A DNA stretch of 64,000 nucleotides from Lepidostoma basale (GCA_022606425.2 JAHDVF020000904.1:1-64000); one strand, 5' to 3'. Shown: positions 44,531 through 55,275, numbered from the stretch's first letter. Notes: a model not told the origin generated them from the letters alone. Numbers and translations: made by a program.

Positions 44531-44775
44531 TAATATATGGTCTGTTCTACTATATGGCTGCGAAACCTGGACTCCGGAAGTGAATGTAATGAACCGGTTG
44601 GAAGCGTTCGAGATGTGGATATACCGCAGAATGCTCCGTATACCGTGGACCGATAGGGTCAGTAATGCAGACGTACTGCAGAGAGTCTGTGGCAATAGAG
44701 AGTTGTTGTCAAGTGTGAAAATTAGAAAGTCTCGTATTTGGGTCATGTGCTAAGGGGAGAAAAATACCACCTCCT
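44531..44775 (+). pseudogene. RTE-a LINE internal fragment
   Basis: The plus strand reads YGCETWTPEVNVMNRLEAFE, MWIYRRMLRIPWTDRVSNAD, VLQRVCGNRELLSSVKIRKS, then a frameshift at the LGHV block. It is the least decayed copy of this segment, though lacking both the RT core and the 3' end. Confidence 0.8.
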
Positions 44776-45079
44776 TTGACTGATATTAATATACAGTATC
44801 AATAGGACTTTAAAATAATATATCTATTATAAAATATCAAAACACTACAGTATTGGATCTTTGAGCATTTAGTGGTAATTATTAACTATAATGTCGTATA
44901 TTTTTGACGAATATTTAGTTTTAATGTTGCATTATTGTGTTACTACTTTATGACTTTTAAAATTTCAATGCACATCGGCAATTTTAAACTTTGTTATTTC
45001 ATTGACCATCTACCCTTCTTTATATTCTTATAGAAACTAAGTTTTTTTAGATACTCTGAAAATATTTATTATGTTCTAG
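44776..45079. other. AT-rich interval, no recognised feature
   Basis: Nothing supported. Confidence 0.4.
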
Positions 45080-45195
45080 GGAACTGACTGTTTCGCCTTG
45101 CTAGGGCGTTTGATATTGCCCTAGCAAAGAAATTTATATGTTCTAAAAAACACTACACAATTTTTATAAAACAGACGTTTTTATCCTTTTCAAAT
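45080..45195. repeat. P-family inverted pair, compact
   Basis: TGTTTCGCCTTGCTAGGGCG and ATTGCCCTAGCAAAGAAATT are complementary; CAGACGTTTTTATCC closes the right arm. The minus strand retains GGCGAAACA. Confidence 0.45.
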
Positions 45196-45799
45196 ATTTG
45201 GTTTAAAATTTTAAACCATTGCCAAAAAACAATAAATTGATTTCATTTATATTAACTTCATATTCAGGGGTATACTAAAGATATACCTAATTCAAATAAA
45301 GGAAATTAAGTGAATTATTTAAAAATCAATCCATCTTTTAATTCTTTAAGATAAACCCAGTTTTGTTAATTTCTTCTGTCATTGTCGTTTTGAATATCAT
45401 TTAATCTTGTTTTTATAATTATGTGTGTATAGTTAGTTATATTGCCGGCGGTACGGTACACCCCGGATACTGCCGAATACAACACTTTCAAAGGATATTA
45501 ATAGCTTTGAAATCACTCTATGTTGGTACAACTGCTAAAGCTCTGTAAGGTAATGTGACATAAAATGGGGTACATAATACCATCGTTCTAAAAATACTTA
45601 AGGCGGAAAACGCTCAATCCGGCGTGACGTCATATCGCAGGGAAAGGTCGATATACTATGTAATAAGGTCGAGTTGTGACTTCATTCTGGCGTCATCAGA
45701 AAACTTATTATTGCGTACATGCACCTTCCTACATATAACCTAACCTACGTACTGTTGCACAATACATGCATAGAATTTATTTCGGTACATATAAATACA
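45196..45799. other. Interval without recognised feature
   Basis: A slightly GC-richer patch at 45443-45480 reads GCCGGCGGTACGGTACACCC. No gene or known repeat. Confidence 0.4.
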
Positions 45800-46058
45800 T
45801 ATCGCACGTTGAAAACAAAAGTGACACTATACAAAAATCTCAATTTTTCAGTACAGTCATTTAAAGTTTTTGTGAGGTCAATAACTTGACTGTGAGTAGA
45901 AATATACCTAATGTTGTTGTTTTATATATTAGTTTAGATATTATTCCATCAGAATCTAGTTGATTTTAATTAGGTTAATAAGCAGGCAAAACTTTAAATG
46001 ACCGTACTGAAAAATTGAGATTTTTGTGTAGTGTCACTTTTGTTTTCAACGTGCGATA
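45800..46058. mobile_element. Foldback MITE, about 70-bp terminal inverted repeats
   Basis: The left arm 45800-45871 starts TATCGCACGTTGAAAACAAA. The right arm 45988-46058 ends with the complement TTTTCAACGTGCGATA. The arms match over about 70 bp with few differences, around an unpaired centre of about 115 bp. No ORF. Flanks (ATACAT and TATGTA) are themselves complementary, so no direct duplication is certain; TA is possible. Confidence 0.8.
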
Positions 46059-46555
46059 TATGTATAAGGCTGTATTTTTTATAATATTTTTAAACAGTAT
46101 GCTTTTCGATTTACTTTTAATTTTATTTTTAGAGTATGTTGGTATTCATTAAGTATAAAGATTTATACACAGTTTTTATTATATAAAGTATATTTATTAA
46201 TTATTGAAAAAATGATAATAAAATACATATATACTATTAAGTAAGCTCACGATTATTTTCTAGTATATGCAAATCTCAATTAATTAGAATTACCTAATAA
46301 AGCTCTAATTTTTTTCACATTCTGTATCGAGATATTAAGTAAACACCACGACATTTGTATGGAAATAAGTTCTTAAGCAGTAAATAATCGTTTTAATTGA
46401 TTATGAAGGTGATTAAAGATGAATTATTCACAAAATAGCATAACACTATTGAAATTGAATCTTAAGACACGAACGCTCTAGACATCAATAATTATATATA
46501 TTTTTTTTACGAATCGAATCACTTTCTGATCTCCTGATCATTAAATAATACTACC
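46059..46555. other. AT-rich interval, no recognised feature
   Basis: Nothing supported. Confidence 0.4.
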
Positions 46556-46832
46556 TTACTAACCATTACGCCATTTCCCCGGAGCTGTAGGCATAGAGGA
46601 TATATCGCCACAATAATCTATCCTGACATACCTCTCGTATTCATACATCGTAACACATCGTCGATTTTTCCGATCTCGATTGTGGCCACCTTTTAGTAAT
46701 TGATTAATTTGATCATTACATGTTTTTTCGGCCGTCCTAAACTTTTTATTCCATTGACACTGCTTGCATATATTTTATAACCATTCTACTCTTATCCTTT
46801 CGTTCCAAACGCCCAAACCCAAATGATAACGC
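46556..46832 (-). pseudogene. T-family LINE 3' fragment
   Basis: The plus strand begins TACTAACCATTACGCCATTT and CCCCGGAGCTGTAGGCATAG. The complement of GRPKKHVMIKL and of the RIRVEWL region follows. Heavily eroded. Confidence 0.65.
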
Positions 46833-46977
46833 GATTGTTTTATCGGTTTTACAGAGATTTTTTAATTATATATATAAATACTTGTTACAAATTTGTCTCG
46901 CCTTGCGAGGGCATTCTTAAACATAAAAATCTTTTTGGTTTGAGAATAACCTCTAAGTATTTATATATTCTGTGTTT
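46833..46977. other. P-family scrap
   Basis: GTCTCGCCTTGCGAGGGCAT at 46892 resembles the compact P pair at 45080. No intact ribozyme core. Confidence 0.35.
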
Positions 46978-47245
46978 ATAGAATGAGGGTTCGGACATAT
47001 GAAGCGCATGGGTGTAGAAATAATGTCTAAGAAATTATACGTTAACGATGTTAATAGAGTATGTAATATAATATGTAGACCGAGGAAAACATGGCATGAC
47101 CAAATTAATCAAATTTTAAAGGTTAGTCATGTTAGTCGGAAGAATCGACGTGCGTGTATGACTTGTTGTATGAATGTAGAGAATAAGTGTGGCGGTCCAT
47201 TATTTCTGCCTACCCCTGCGGAGAATCGGCGTGATGATGTGTTTG
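46978..47245 (+). pseudogene. T-family LINE 3' end
   Basis: The plus frame reads HMKRMGVEIMSKKLYVNDVN, RPRKTWHDQINQILKVSHVS, RKNRRACMTCCMNVEN and, after a deletion removing part of the EAREVCQD block, WRSI-like LFLPTPAENRRDD in a shifted frame. It ends at GGCGTGATGATG; no TTAG tail. Confidence 0.75.
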
Positions 47246-47395
47246 TTTATTATGTATTTTTGGTAAAAAAAAATCATTAAAAGTTAGCGAGTTAAATAAT
47301 TAATGTTTTTAATTAAAATTTCTTGGTAGATGTTCATTTTAAATAATGAAAACAAAAAAAAAATTATACAAAATTTCTTTATTATTATAATAAAA

Positions 47396-47589
47396 GATAG
47401 TGGTGGGGGTTATATATTTTTTTCTGATTCAAAATAATGTATTAATGTTATTAATTTGTAGTTGAAGTTGAAGAAACAAACTAACCCAAAATTTACATTA
47501 TATAGAATCATTTCAACTACAACTTAATAACAGTAATATTTACATTATTTAGAATCAGGGAGAAAAAATTGTTAACCCCCACCACTATC
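47396..47589. mobile_element. Palindromic MITE, about 60-bp arms
   Basis: GATAGTGGTGGGGGTTATAT (47396) and its complement ending CCCCCACCACTATC (47589) bracket arms that match over about 60 bp with mismatches, including CTGATTCAAAATAATGTATT against ACATTATTTAGAATCAGG. About 194 bp in all, no ORF, and no certain target duplication. Confidence 0.75.
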
Positions 47590-47624
47590 ATTTATAATAT
47601 AAACCAAATAAATTTTAATGTAGT

Positions 47625-47710
47625 TACCAGAAGATGGCAGCAAGCTGCCGAAACCGGTCGAACATAAACACAAGTGGAAGCACACTAAATACAAAATAAT
47701 AAAGAAAATT
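47625..47710 (+). ncRNA. Hammerhead-like motif, near-intact (P family)
   Basis: CAGAAGA (one change from CUGAAGA), stem II GGCAG-CAAG-CUGCC (5 bp), GAAA, CCGGUC (palindromic ACCGGU stem III, GUC triplet). Stem I: GUUAC upstream can pair with GAAC downstream with one bulged A. The tail ATAAACACAAGTGGAAGCAC is shared with 15065 and 50890. Confidence 0.45.
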
Positions 47711-48204
47711 TTATTATATATTTTTTTTTGTTTTCATTAGTTAGTGAGTTAGTTAGTCGTTTTGTACAGCTCATAAGCGTTGTGTTGTAGTGGGACGCGT
47801 CGATGTAGTAAGAAAAGTGAATTCTTAAAGTCCCCGATCCCGGATGAGTACATTTAGATGGCAGCGTATTACCGCTAATGGCAGGCTGGTGTTGGCCAAC
47901 CGAGACAAAGAATAGTTGCGCTATTCACTTTCATTATCACCGTAAACAATGCAGTCTTCGCTTGTTTGAACATATCCGAATAATCCCCGCAATGCGCGAG
48001 TAACCTGCTAATGACCGCGGGAGTCGCTCTTACTAAGAATTACCAATAAAACATAGTTTTTATATCAAGATCCTAGATTAACAACAGCTATTAATTATCT
48101 ACTAGTGTAAACTTTTAGACTGCTAAATAAACGTTACTTTATCTGTCTTCGTTACGCGCCATATTCTTAGTGATTAGTTCTAATTATAAATTATTTTGTG
48201 TTAC
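47711..48204. other. Unassigned, more complex sequence
   Basis: TTAGTTAGTGAGTTAGTTAG at 47738-47757 is a TTAG-type tail without a recognisable T or S body. 47760-48030 is GC-richer and contains no motif I recognise. Confidence 0.4.
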
Positions 48205-48350
48205 ATGTTTCGCCCTTATAAAGCATTATCAAATGCACATTTGATAATGCCTTAGAAGGACGAAACTTGTCATTCCCATAAAATATAATAAAACTTCTAG
48301 AAAACTGCCGTTTTCATTCGTATTAATTATTTAATATGGAGTTTTACATC
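48205..48350. repeat. P-family inverted pair
   Basis: ACATGTTTCGCCCTTATAAA, GCATTATCAAATGCACATTT and its mirror GATAATGCCTTAGAAGGACG followed by AAACTTGTC. Then CTTCTAGAAAACTGCCGTTT and TATGGAGTTTTACATCATTT. The short central palindrome AAATGCACATTT joins the two arms. A hammerhead-like hairpin is present on both arms, but UUGAUAA replaces CUGAUGA. Confidence 0.6.
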
Positions 48351-48611
48351 ATTTTTCAAGTGTTTATAAATCCAATGTAACAATTTTTGGGATCTCAAAA
48401 ATGAGTGTTCACAACACTCACGAGACTCCTATACAAAATAAAGAGAAAAAAAAAAAAAAAAAAACGATAAATTATTCTATCACTTCAAATATTGGAATTA
48501 TGATACATGAAACAAAACGTATTAATACATTCATTTATGTTAATATATGATTCATACATTTTACTTCCCCTGATGATATACCATTAACGTTATCTCGAAA
48601 TATATTTCATT
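48351..48611. other. Short interval with poly-A and a hammerhead-like motif
   Basis: An A run of about 19 at 48446-48464. CTGATGA at 48569 with GATA/TATC pairing and GAAATATATTTC downstream fits the core order, but stem I is poor. Confidence 0.3.
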
Positions 48612-48840
48612 CTTAACTAACTAACTAACCATCACGCCGTCTCCCCGAAGGGGTAGGCAGAAAGAATGGACTGCCACACTTTTCTTTCCTGACATATTTC
48701 TCTCGCTTCCTCAACATTCATACATCGTGTCATGCACGCGCGTCGATTTCTCTGACTCCTCACATGGCCGACATTCAATATTTGATTTATTTGATCGTGC
48801 CACGATTTCCTCGGTCTTCCTCTATTTCTGGTAAGACGAA
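48612..48840 (-). pseudogene. T-family LINE 3' end with TTAG tail
   Basis: The plus strand starts TTAACTAACTAACTAACCAT and CTCCCCGAAGGGGTAGGCAG. The complement of ACMTRCMNVEEARE, NVGHVRS and NRGRPRKSWHDQ follows to 48832. It is close to the consensus, so relatively young and 5' truncated at 230 bp. Confidence 0.85.
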
Positions 48841-49394
48841 ATATTTTTCGTATATTATTTTTCTTTCGAAATATTCATTATTGCTAAGACGAAATATTTT
48901 TCAACAAGAACAAAACTGTTTTACTTAAGCAGTAAGATATAACAAGGCGCCAGGAAGATTCCATATAAATGAGGTGATAAAAAAACAGTAACCAAATTAG
49001 ATTCTTAAGTAATAAATTAATTACAATAAGCAAGTACCTCGATGAGTCACATATCACGAGTAAAGCCAATTTGCAGTAAACTTGCAAATTAACACTCAAA
49101 CAAAGATTTTTTCCTAATTTTATAGTGCCAGCAGCATATTAAATGTACAGCCTTGAATATATAAGGAGAACGCATCTAAGCGGTTCGTAAATTTAGAACT
49201 TACATCACTAAATTCATCATTAAAAATTCTATCCGATACGTTTCGCGTATAATAATTATTCATTTGTTTGTTTTAATTTAATTATACATTGATAAAGAGA
49301 TTTCGTATTTTTATTGCTAAAAATTTATAACTAGTTATAGATACTATAGTAGACAGATAAAAGTTCTAACATTTAAGTTGTTAATTAACGGCGT
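48841..49394. other. AT-rich interval, no recognised feature
   Basis: GACGAAATATTTTTC occurs twice (48836 and 48890). Otherwise nothing supported. Confidence 0.4.
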
Positions 49395-49510
49395 TAACAC
49401 TGTGGAATTCCACAATATTGATTTTATAAATTATAATAATTAAAACATTGCTTATTCCACTTTTGCGTTTATTTTTCTTGAGATGTTTCGAAGGTTTTAC
49501 AGCTTCATCA
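49395..49510 (-). repeat. P-family arm with terminus
   Basis: GCGTTAACACTGTGGAATTC is the recurring P-associated terminus. Further in, the minus strand shows ATGATGAAGCTGTAAAACCT then TCGAAACATCTCAAGAAA: a GAAG/CTTC stem II and a mutated stem III (ACAUCU for ACAUGU). Confidence 0.45.
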
Positions 49511-49849
49511 TATACAGTCGAACTTGGTTATTACGAGGAAGATGGGACCGTCTGAATTTGCTCGTTATATCAGAGAATATGTATTTTAAAACGCTTACAA
49601 ACATACACACGAAAACATGAAATATATGGAGCAGTTACATTACACAAAAAGCTGTAATTCAAACAAAAACATACATCAGAGAGAATTAGCTCGTTATAAA
49701 AGTGAATGAAAGTTGGTATGGAAAAAATCTTAAATTAAAATGTCAACGAATGTTCCCTCGTTACATCCGAGATCTCGCTACTTCCGTGATCGTAATAACA
49801 GAGTTCGACTATATCGATCGTTCTACCGTGTTTAAATTAATATAAATGA
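49511..49849. other. Unassigned sequence
   Basis: Contains two similar statements of ACAGTCGAACTTGGTTATTA (49515) and AACAGAGTTCGACTATATCG (49798) in inverted orientation, possibly ends of a small element of about 300 bp. Not pursued further by eye. Confidence 0.3.
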
Positions 49850-50040
49850 AAACGTCTGTCTTCTAGAAGTTTTAAGAAATGACTCTTCTAAGGCATTGTC
49901 AAATGTAAATGATTTGATCCACATTTGATAATGCCAAAGAAGGGCGAAATATGTTATTCTATATAAAATTTAATAAAACTCCTAGAATACAGACGTTTTC
50001 ATTTAATTAATTATTTAATATAGAGTTTTACATCATTGTT
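49850..50040. repeat. P-family inverted pair
   Basis: AAACGTCTGTCTTCTAGAAG and AAGGCATTGTCAAATGTAAA against CACATTTGATAATGCCAAAG, AAGGGCGAAATATG, AATAAAACTCCTAGAATACA and GACGTTTTCATTTAATTAAT. Ribozyme core decayed. Confidence 0.6.
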
Positions 50041-50840
50041 TAACAAACAACGAAAACACAGTGTTTTAATTCATAAGTAATTCGGCAATTAAGTTATACG
50101 TGTTTTCATTTTTTTTTTTTTTAGATTTATTTTTAATGGAGACAAAATTATTATTTTATTATTATATTATAATTCATAAATGAATGGAGTAAAATTATCG
50201 TTTTATCATAAGTGCTTATTACTTTTCAGATCGCTTTAATTAACAAAACCATAACTTTTATTCATTCAATATCAAAGGCTATGATGTCCTTTGTAGAAAA
50301 TGGCCCAACGCACAACATTTTTATCTTTATGTGCTAAATTTTATTACTTTTATGAAGAAATTACTTGACAATGTTCAAACAAAAACATAAATATTCAATA
50401 AAAATTATGTAATCCCATCGCTCGTAAATATGTTAATAGATTTGTTCATAAATATTTGAATATGTAAATATGTAAAATGATATGTCGTGACATATAATGA
50501 GGATCGGAATATCCATGTTACTTCAATATTTAAAAATACATTAACGATTACTATAACTAATTTAAAATACTCCGTTGATTATGTAAACAAATAAATGGTT
50601 ATTATCATAATTGACAAACACCTGTTATTATAAAAATGTATATCACAATACTAATAATTGGGTTTTGAAAAACCTGTTAGCGACATGTTATTGGGATTTT
50701 GACTAGTTTTGACTTTAACCAATTCAAAATTTTACTACTTAACAACCCCCAACTCAACAAAAACCTTCACGGTTTTTTTCTGTCCATTATTGAATATACA
50801 CAATAAATATGTCGACCAATTCAATTGTCAGAATTTCGGA
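50041..50840. other. AT-rich interval, no recognised feature
   Basis: A T run at 50109-50122. Nothing else supported. Confidence 0.4.
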
Positions 50841-50912
50841 ATGACTGAATCAATCTGTCGATGTCAGCGAGCCTGGCGAAACCAATCACTGTCGAAATAA
50901 AGACAAAAGTGG
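50841..50912 (+). repeat. P-family arm (GAAACC type)
   Basis: CTGTCGATGTCAGCGAGCCT then GGCGAAACCAATCACTGTCG and AAATAAAGACAAAAGTGG. It is directly comparable to 10920 and 15044; the GGTC of stem III is mutated to AATC. Confidence 0.45.
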
Positions 50913-51270
50913 ATCAATTGTATCTCAATAGAGACGAAGATGCAAATTGGAAACAGAATATGGTTGATCAAGGTGTTTACAGGACTTATGACATGTCATT
51001 AGTTGGGTTAAGCGCACGCTTTATGTAATACAACATTCCCCATTCCACCTTTTGTCTTATGACCACCATGTCTGACAAATTTTTGGAAGTTGTATATATG
51101 TTAATCTGCAACACTTCCCTTTGCATGTTAGTGTATTCAATCTACACACTAACGCCATTTATGAAGATTGTATTTTAAGCATTAAGCAGAAGATCTTTTT
51201 AACACAATGTGAAAGGCTACCGCCATTTAGCGCATTGCTAGAAACCGCCTGGAGATGTCACTCCAATCTA
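50913..51270 (-). repeat. U repeat, inverted copy
   Basis: The plus strand runs TTGTATCTCAATAGAGACGA, GTTTACAGGACTTATGACAT, GTAATACAACATTCCCCATT, ACCACCATGTCTGACAAATT and TGTGAAAGGCTACCGCCATT, the reverse complement of the U repeat order. It joins directly to a P arm at its left end. Confidence 0.7.
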
Positions 51271-52189
51271 TATGCTATAATTCTAATTAAAGTAGTTCTA
51301 AACAAAAATCGTTTTTATTTAATTATTATATATTCTACTTTCACCAATTCTTGCTAGTTGAAGTTTTCACTTCGATTTATAATACAATATATAGATTAGC
51401 AGTAGAACTCTATTATATACAAGATATTTGGTACAGTGGATATATTCATATTGATCAAAGATTTTATGTACCATGTACGGAATTGCTATTAACTTGTTGA
51501 CAGAAGCTATTTACATCACATGAGAATATCCAACATTCAGTAATGGTGTGTTGGATATTCTTCGGTGTATTCGCGTCATATAATGTACGAGTATCTCCGA
51601 TCTCTTGTATCCTGGAGACCGTCCTTGAACAAGTTGAGAATACTCTTGGGACTAATTTATGTTAAGGAGAAACGGCGAAGCATTGAACTTACGTTAAATT
51701 ATTAAATGACAAGTAATAATATGACTAATTACATAAGAGTTTAATTGAAGATGTTTGGATGATAGTAGCGACTTATTGTGAGGGTTGTATTATATAATAA
51801 ATAACGCATGGAGTACTCATTTACTTCGAGGTCTGCGGTTTGCGTGAAGAGTTTGAACGGAAAATATATCATCATAATACAAAGTCATTACTGCTCATAT
51901 AAATATAATATATCGAATGAAGCCAATATGACAGTATATATTGTAAATCTTAATGTACGTAGCTTGGATCTAGCAAAAGTAAGATCAAAATAAATTAATC
52001 GTCTTATAAATAATTTCAATAAGAAATGCATTTAGAAAGACGCTGCAAAATAAAAATGTGATAATTTCATGAATTTAAAACTGAAAAAAACAAAAAAAAC
52101 AGTGTACGAAAAAGTCTAAATAACATTTTAATTTCTCAAAACAATTTATAATTGTAAAAAGAACATTGGTGAGTTGGTAGAAGCCAGCT
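51271..52189. other. AT-rich interval
   Basis: AAAGTCATTACTGCTCATAT at 51880 onwards loosely resembles the 5' part of the T copy at 53070, which may be a very old T scrap. The short ORFs here carry no motif. Confidence 0.35.
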
Positions 52190-52340
52190 GTCCTGGCTGC
52201 AGAACATTAAAGAGTGGACAGGAATAATTATACAAAAAATCAGAACCTGTTCCAAGTGGCGCAGGACACAGATATCTTTGCTGCAGTGATCACCAACGTT
52301 GGGGGGACCTGACACGGCACTGAAAGAAGAAGAAAACAAC
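52190..52340 (+). pseudogene. RTE-a LINE 3' terminus
   Basis: CAGAACATTAAAGAGTGGAC and GTGATCACCAACGTTGGGGG, GGACCTGACACGGCACTGAA, then an AAGAAGAAGAAA tail. It is the 3' end seen inverted at 3236 and 32248, with the coding part missing. Confidence 0.7.
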
Positions 52341-53069
52341 ATTCTGAATCTGAATAATAAAAAAATAAAAAATTTCATTTTCAAAAAATCATGGTTAGAC
52401 AATTAGAATTAGACAGGCTAGACAATTTTCACAGAAATTGACGAGATTACTTACTATTTAAGCGCTTACTACGAATTACAGGGTGGTAAACTTATTACGT
52501 TCCCCTTAAGTTAAAGTTTAAAAAAAATCTTATATAATTTCTTTAAACATTTTTAAACAAGTCATGTTTGAACTGGAAGTAATGAATACGAAAATTTACG
52601 GTGACATAAAAAAGGTTCTTAAGAATGTAACACGTTTCCTCGATTTGTTTTAAACTGCGGCCCTACCCCTATTAATCAAAATTAAAATTGTACTTATCTC
52701 TGCGTTTTCATTCCCCGCCCTTTCAGATATCTATTACGGACGCCGGGCCCTAATTTGACCCTATTCCATTATTCATTATACCTTTGAATAGGTATCACTC
52801 CTTTACCTGTTCTTCTTACATATACTTGGTTCCTACAGAACACCCCTGTGAATTTTGTTAGATTTAAATCCATCGAATAATATATAATAAGTATGTTATA
52901 TAAAAGACAATTCATTTTCAATTGTGAAAGTGAGTTTTTTTTTCCGACGCCAAAAACATTGAAAAAAAAATCTAAAAAGAATATAAAAATGCATTTGGAT
53001 ATTCAATAAAATATATTTATAAGTCTTAATATTCTAAGAATGGTTGGAGCTGGAAAAAAATAAATAGTC
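52341..53069. other. AT-rich interval, no recognised gene
   Basis: A GC-richer patch at 52727-52760 (ATTACGGACGCCGGGCCCTA). Nothing assigned. Confidence 0.4.
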
Positions 53070-53450
53070 CACTCAAAGTCATTACCGCAAATAAAAATAT
53101 ATCGACCGAAGCAAATATAGAAGTGCACAAAGTTCTAGTGCCGACCCTTGTGTATGGAAGTGAAGCTTACAGTAGGCAGAAGAAGGATGAAACTAGGATT
53201 AATGCCGTAGAAATAAGGTCAATAAGAAGAATGTACAGAAAAACTATGTATGATAGAATATTAAATGATGGAAAGGAATGTAAAGGAATGTAAGGAATGT
53301 AAGGCGGATGGATGGGTTCTAAATAAAATTAAGAAAGGGTCTAGATGGTTTCGACTTATGAAACAAATGGATGAGGAAGAAATGTTAAAAAAGATACATG
53401 CAAGTAGTGTGAATGGAAAAAGAAGTCGAGGAAGGCCAAATTAATCAATT
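53070..53450 (+). pseudogene. T-family LINE internal fragment
   Basis: VHKVLVPTLVYGSEAYSRQK, KDETRINAVEIRSIRRMYRK and TMYDRILNDGK are readable. A micro-repeat of GGAATGTAA at 53273-53300 interrupts it. Then RWFRLMKQMDEEEMLKKIHA, SSVNGKRSRGRP and an abrupt end. It carries slightly more 5' sequence than other copies. Confidence 0.75.
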
Positions 53451-53617
53451 TCTGAAAGGCGGTAATGTTCTCGATCTTCCTCTACTTACTGATCCAATTT
53501 AATTACAATCAATTAAGAAAAATACTAATTTGTATAGAAGAATTAATTGTTTGTTTGTTTAATTGTTCATTTTATAATTATTAGTATATAAAACCTAAAT
53601 ATAATAAATCAAATTTG
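53451..53617. other. Sequence separating two T pieces
   Basis: AT-rich, possibly an insertion that split one T copy into 53070-53450 and 53618-53738, although the two pieces differ enough to be separate insertions. Confidence 0.3.
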
Positions 53618-53738
53618 AATGTCGGCCATGTGAGGAGTCAGAGAAATCTAGAGAAATATGTCAAGAAAAAAAAGTTTGGAGGTCCATTCTTTCTGACTAC
53701 CCCTTCGGGAGGCAACGTGATGGTTAGTTAGTTTATTT
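53618..53738 (+). pseudogene. T-family LINE 3' terminus
   Basis: GAATGTCGGCCATGTGAGGA, AGAAATCTAGAGAAATATGT, GGTCCATTCTTTCTGACTAC, CCCTTCGGGAGGCAACGTGA, TGGTTAGTTAGTT. The end of the ORF is recognisable but lacks the ACMTRC block. Confidence 0.7.
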
Positions 53739-54121
53739 TTAAAAACCTTACAATGAAGTTGAATCAAACGAAAAAAACATAAAATATATTTTTTTAATCA
53801 TTACAACTAAACTTTATCATAGCAAACATTTAACAAGATTTTCTGAAAGTTATTATAAGCTGAATAAAAATTTGCTAATGCGGTTAGGGTCGAGGGGCTT
53901 GGGATCGAGGCTGGCGGTGATTTAGGGTCGCAGCGCAGGATATTTTTATCTCATCCCCTTGGGTGCACTAGTGAGTCTTGTCAGCGAATTTTGCTTCCTC
54001 CGTAAAGCGACCATACAAACACGTGTTATCTTGTTTAAAGTGGCAAGTTAATAAATATATTTTTTCACATTTCACGCTACGGCTTTTATGGCTTGTTATA
54101 CGAATTAATATAAACTAATAT
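53739..54121. other. Unassigned interval
   Basis: 53878-53945 is GC-rich (GGTTAGGGTCGAGGGGCTTG). No gene or family recognised. Confidence 0.35.
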
Positions 54122-54277
54122 TGGTGGCGATGAGGTTCGCAACCCATCAGACCGCGTCTCTCGCGGGGCGAAAAGTGATGGAAGTAATGCGCATCGGCTA
54201 AAGTGTGATAGTCCATTTTTTCTTCCTACCCTTTCGGAGAGACGGCGTGATGGTTAGTTATTTAGTTAGTTAATTTA
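54122..54277 (+). mobile_element. S element, short form
   Basis: GGTGGCGATGAGGTTCGCAA core at the 5' end, AGACCGCGTCTCTCGCGGGG, then TTTCGGAGAGACGGCGTGAT and a TTAG tail. Its 5' limit is identical to 21419, in unrelated flanking sequence, confirming a discrete short form. Confidence 0.85.
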
Positions 54278-54349
54278 AATATATATTCAAATTGTCAATT
54301 TAATCATTATTTTTTTATAATATTTAAGGCAACCAGCAACTGGCACATG

Positions 54350-55146
54350 TATCTACGATGAAGGATCTCGGAATCATCTATGAGAGTAGGCTGACTTTTC
54401 GTGCACATATCCAGAAGATTTGTGGCATTGCACTGAGGATGTTGGGGTTCATTGTCCGGACCGGAAGAGTTTTCAGGGATCCCAATGTGCTCAGAGTCCT
54501 ATACTATCATACAGAGTCCTATCCTTGCATGCATTGGTTCGGAGCAGGCTCGAAAGTGGTTCTGTGATATGGAGTCCTCACGAAGCGAGATATTCCGTTA
54601 TGCTGGAGAGGGTTCAGAAAAAATTTCTGAGGTATCTCTACATGAGGAAGTATGGTAGTTATCCGTGGCTCTATCCCACGGCATTTCTTCTGGGAATGCT
54701 CGGAACCAATTATTTACAGCTTCGAAGAGATGGACACCTAATAACCCATTTCTTCAGATTAATTAGGGGATACTTTGAGAACTCGGTCGTACTGGAGGAT
54801 GTTGGTCTTTTTGTCCCCGATAGATATCTCCGACAGCGACAGCACAGATTGTTTTACCTACCGGCCGCCAGAACCAATCTGCCTCTGGTGACACCGGTGG
54901 GAAGAGCAATTAGTCTGCTGAACGCGGTCTCCTCGGAGATCGACGTCTTTCATGTTAGTGAAAGTACTTTCAGGGGGCAAATGCTATTGACTTTAGAAAG
55001 TATCTTGTCTTCCTAATATCGAACCATCTCTAATGCGTTCCTGGTACTTTTGTTGTATTTTTATAATATTTTACCTGTACTTAATAGATGCCTTAAACAT
55101 TTTCCTGTTTGTAATGTCTATGGAGTTAATAAACTGATTTGATTTA
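54350..55146 (+). pseudogene. J-family LINE C-terminal region and 3' end
   Basis: The largest open J segment. From 54358 it reads MKDLGIIYESRLTFRAHIQK, ICGIALRMLGFIVRTGRVFR, then (after a frameshift near 54510) SRLESGSVIWSPHEARYSVM, LERVQKKFLRYLYMRKYGSY, GHLITHFFRLIRGYFENS, FVPDRYLRQRQHRLFYLP and ISLLNAVSSEIDVFHVSEST to a stop at 55014. This is the RT C-terminal extension of a jockey/CR1-type ORF2; the catalytic fingers and palm are missing. A UTR with ATCGAACCATCTCTAATGCG and a terminal CTGATTTGATTT follow. Confidence 0.85.
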
Positions 55147-55149
55147 AAC

Positions 55150-55275
55150 ACAGTTGACACAACCCACATTGACAATTTATGTATTAAAACACTGTTTTTT
55201 CCACTTTTGAGTTTATTTTTCTTGACATGTTTCAAAAGCTTATGTGAAAACAAGCTTAACATACGAGTATATCGT
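55150..55275 (-). repeat. P-family arm
   Basis: CACTTTTGAGTTTATTTTTC followed by TTGACATGTTTCAAAAGCTT; the minus strand keeps GAAACATGTCAAG. It matches 49475-49495 in arrangement. Confidence 0.45.
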
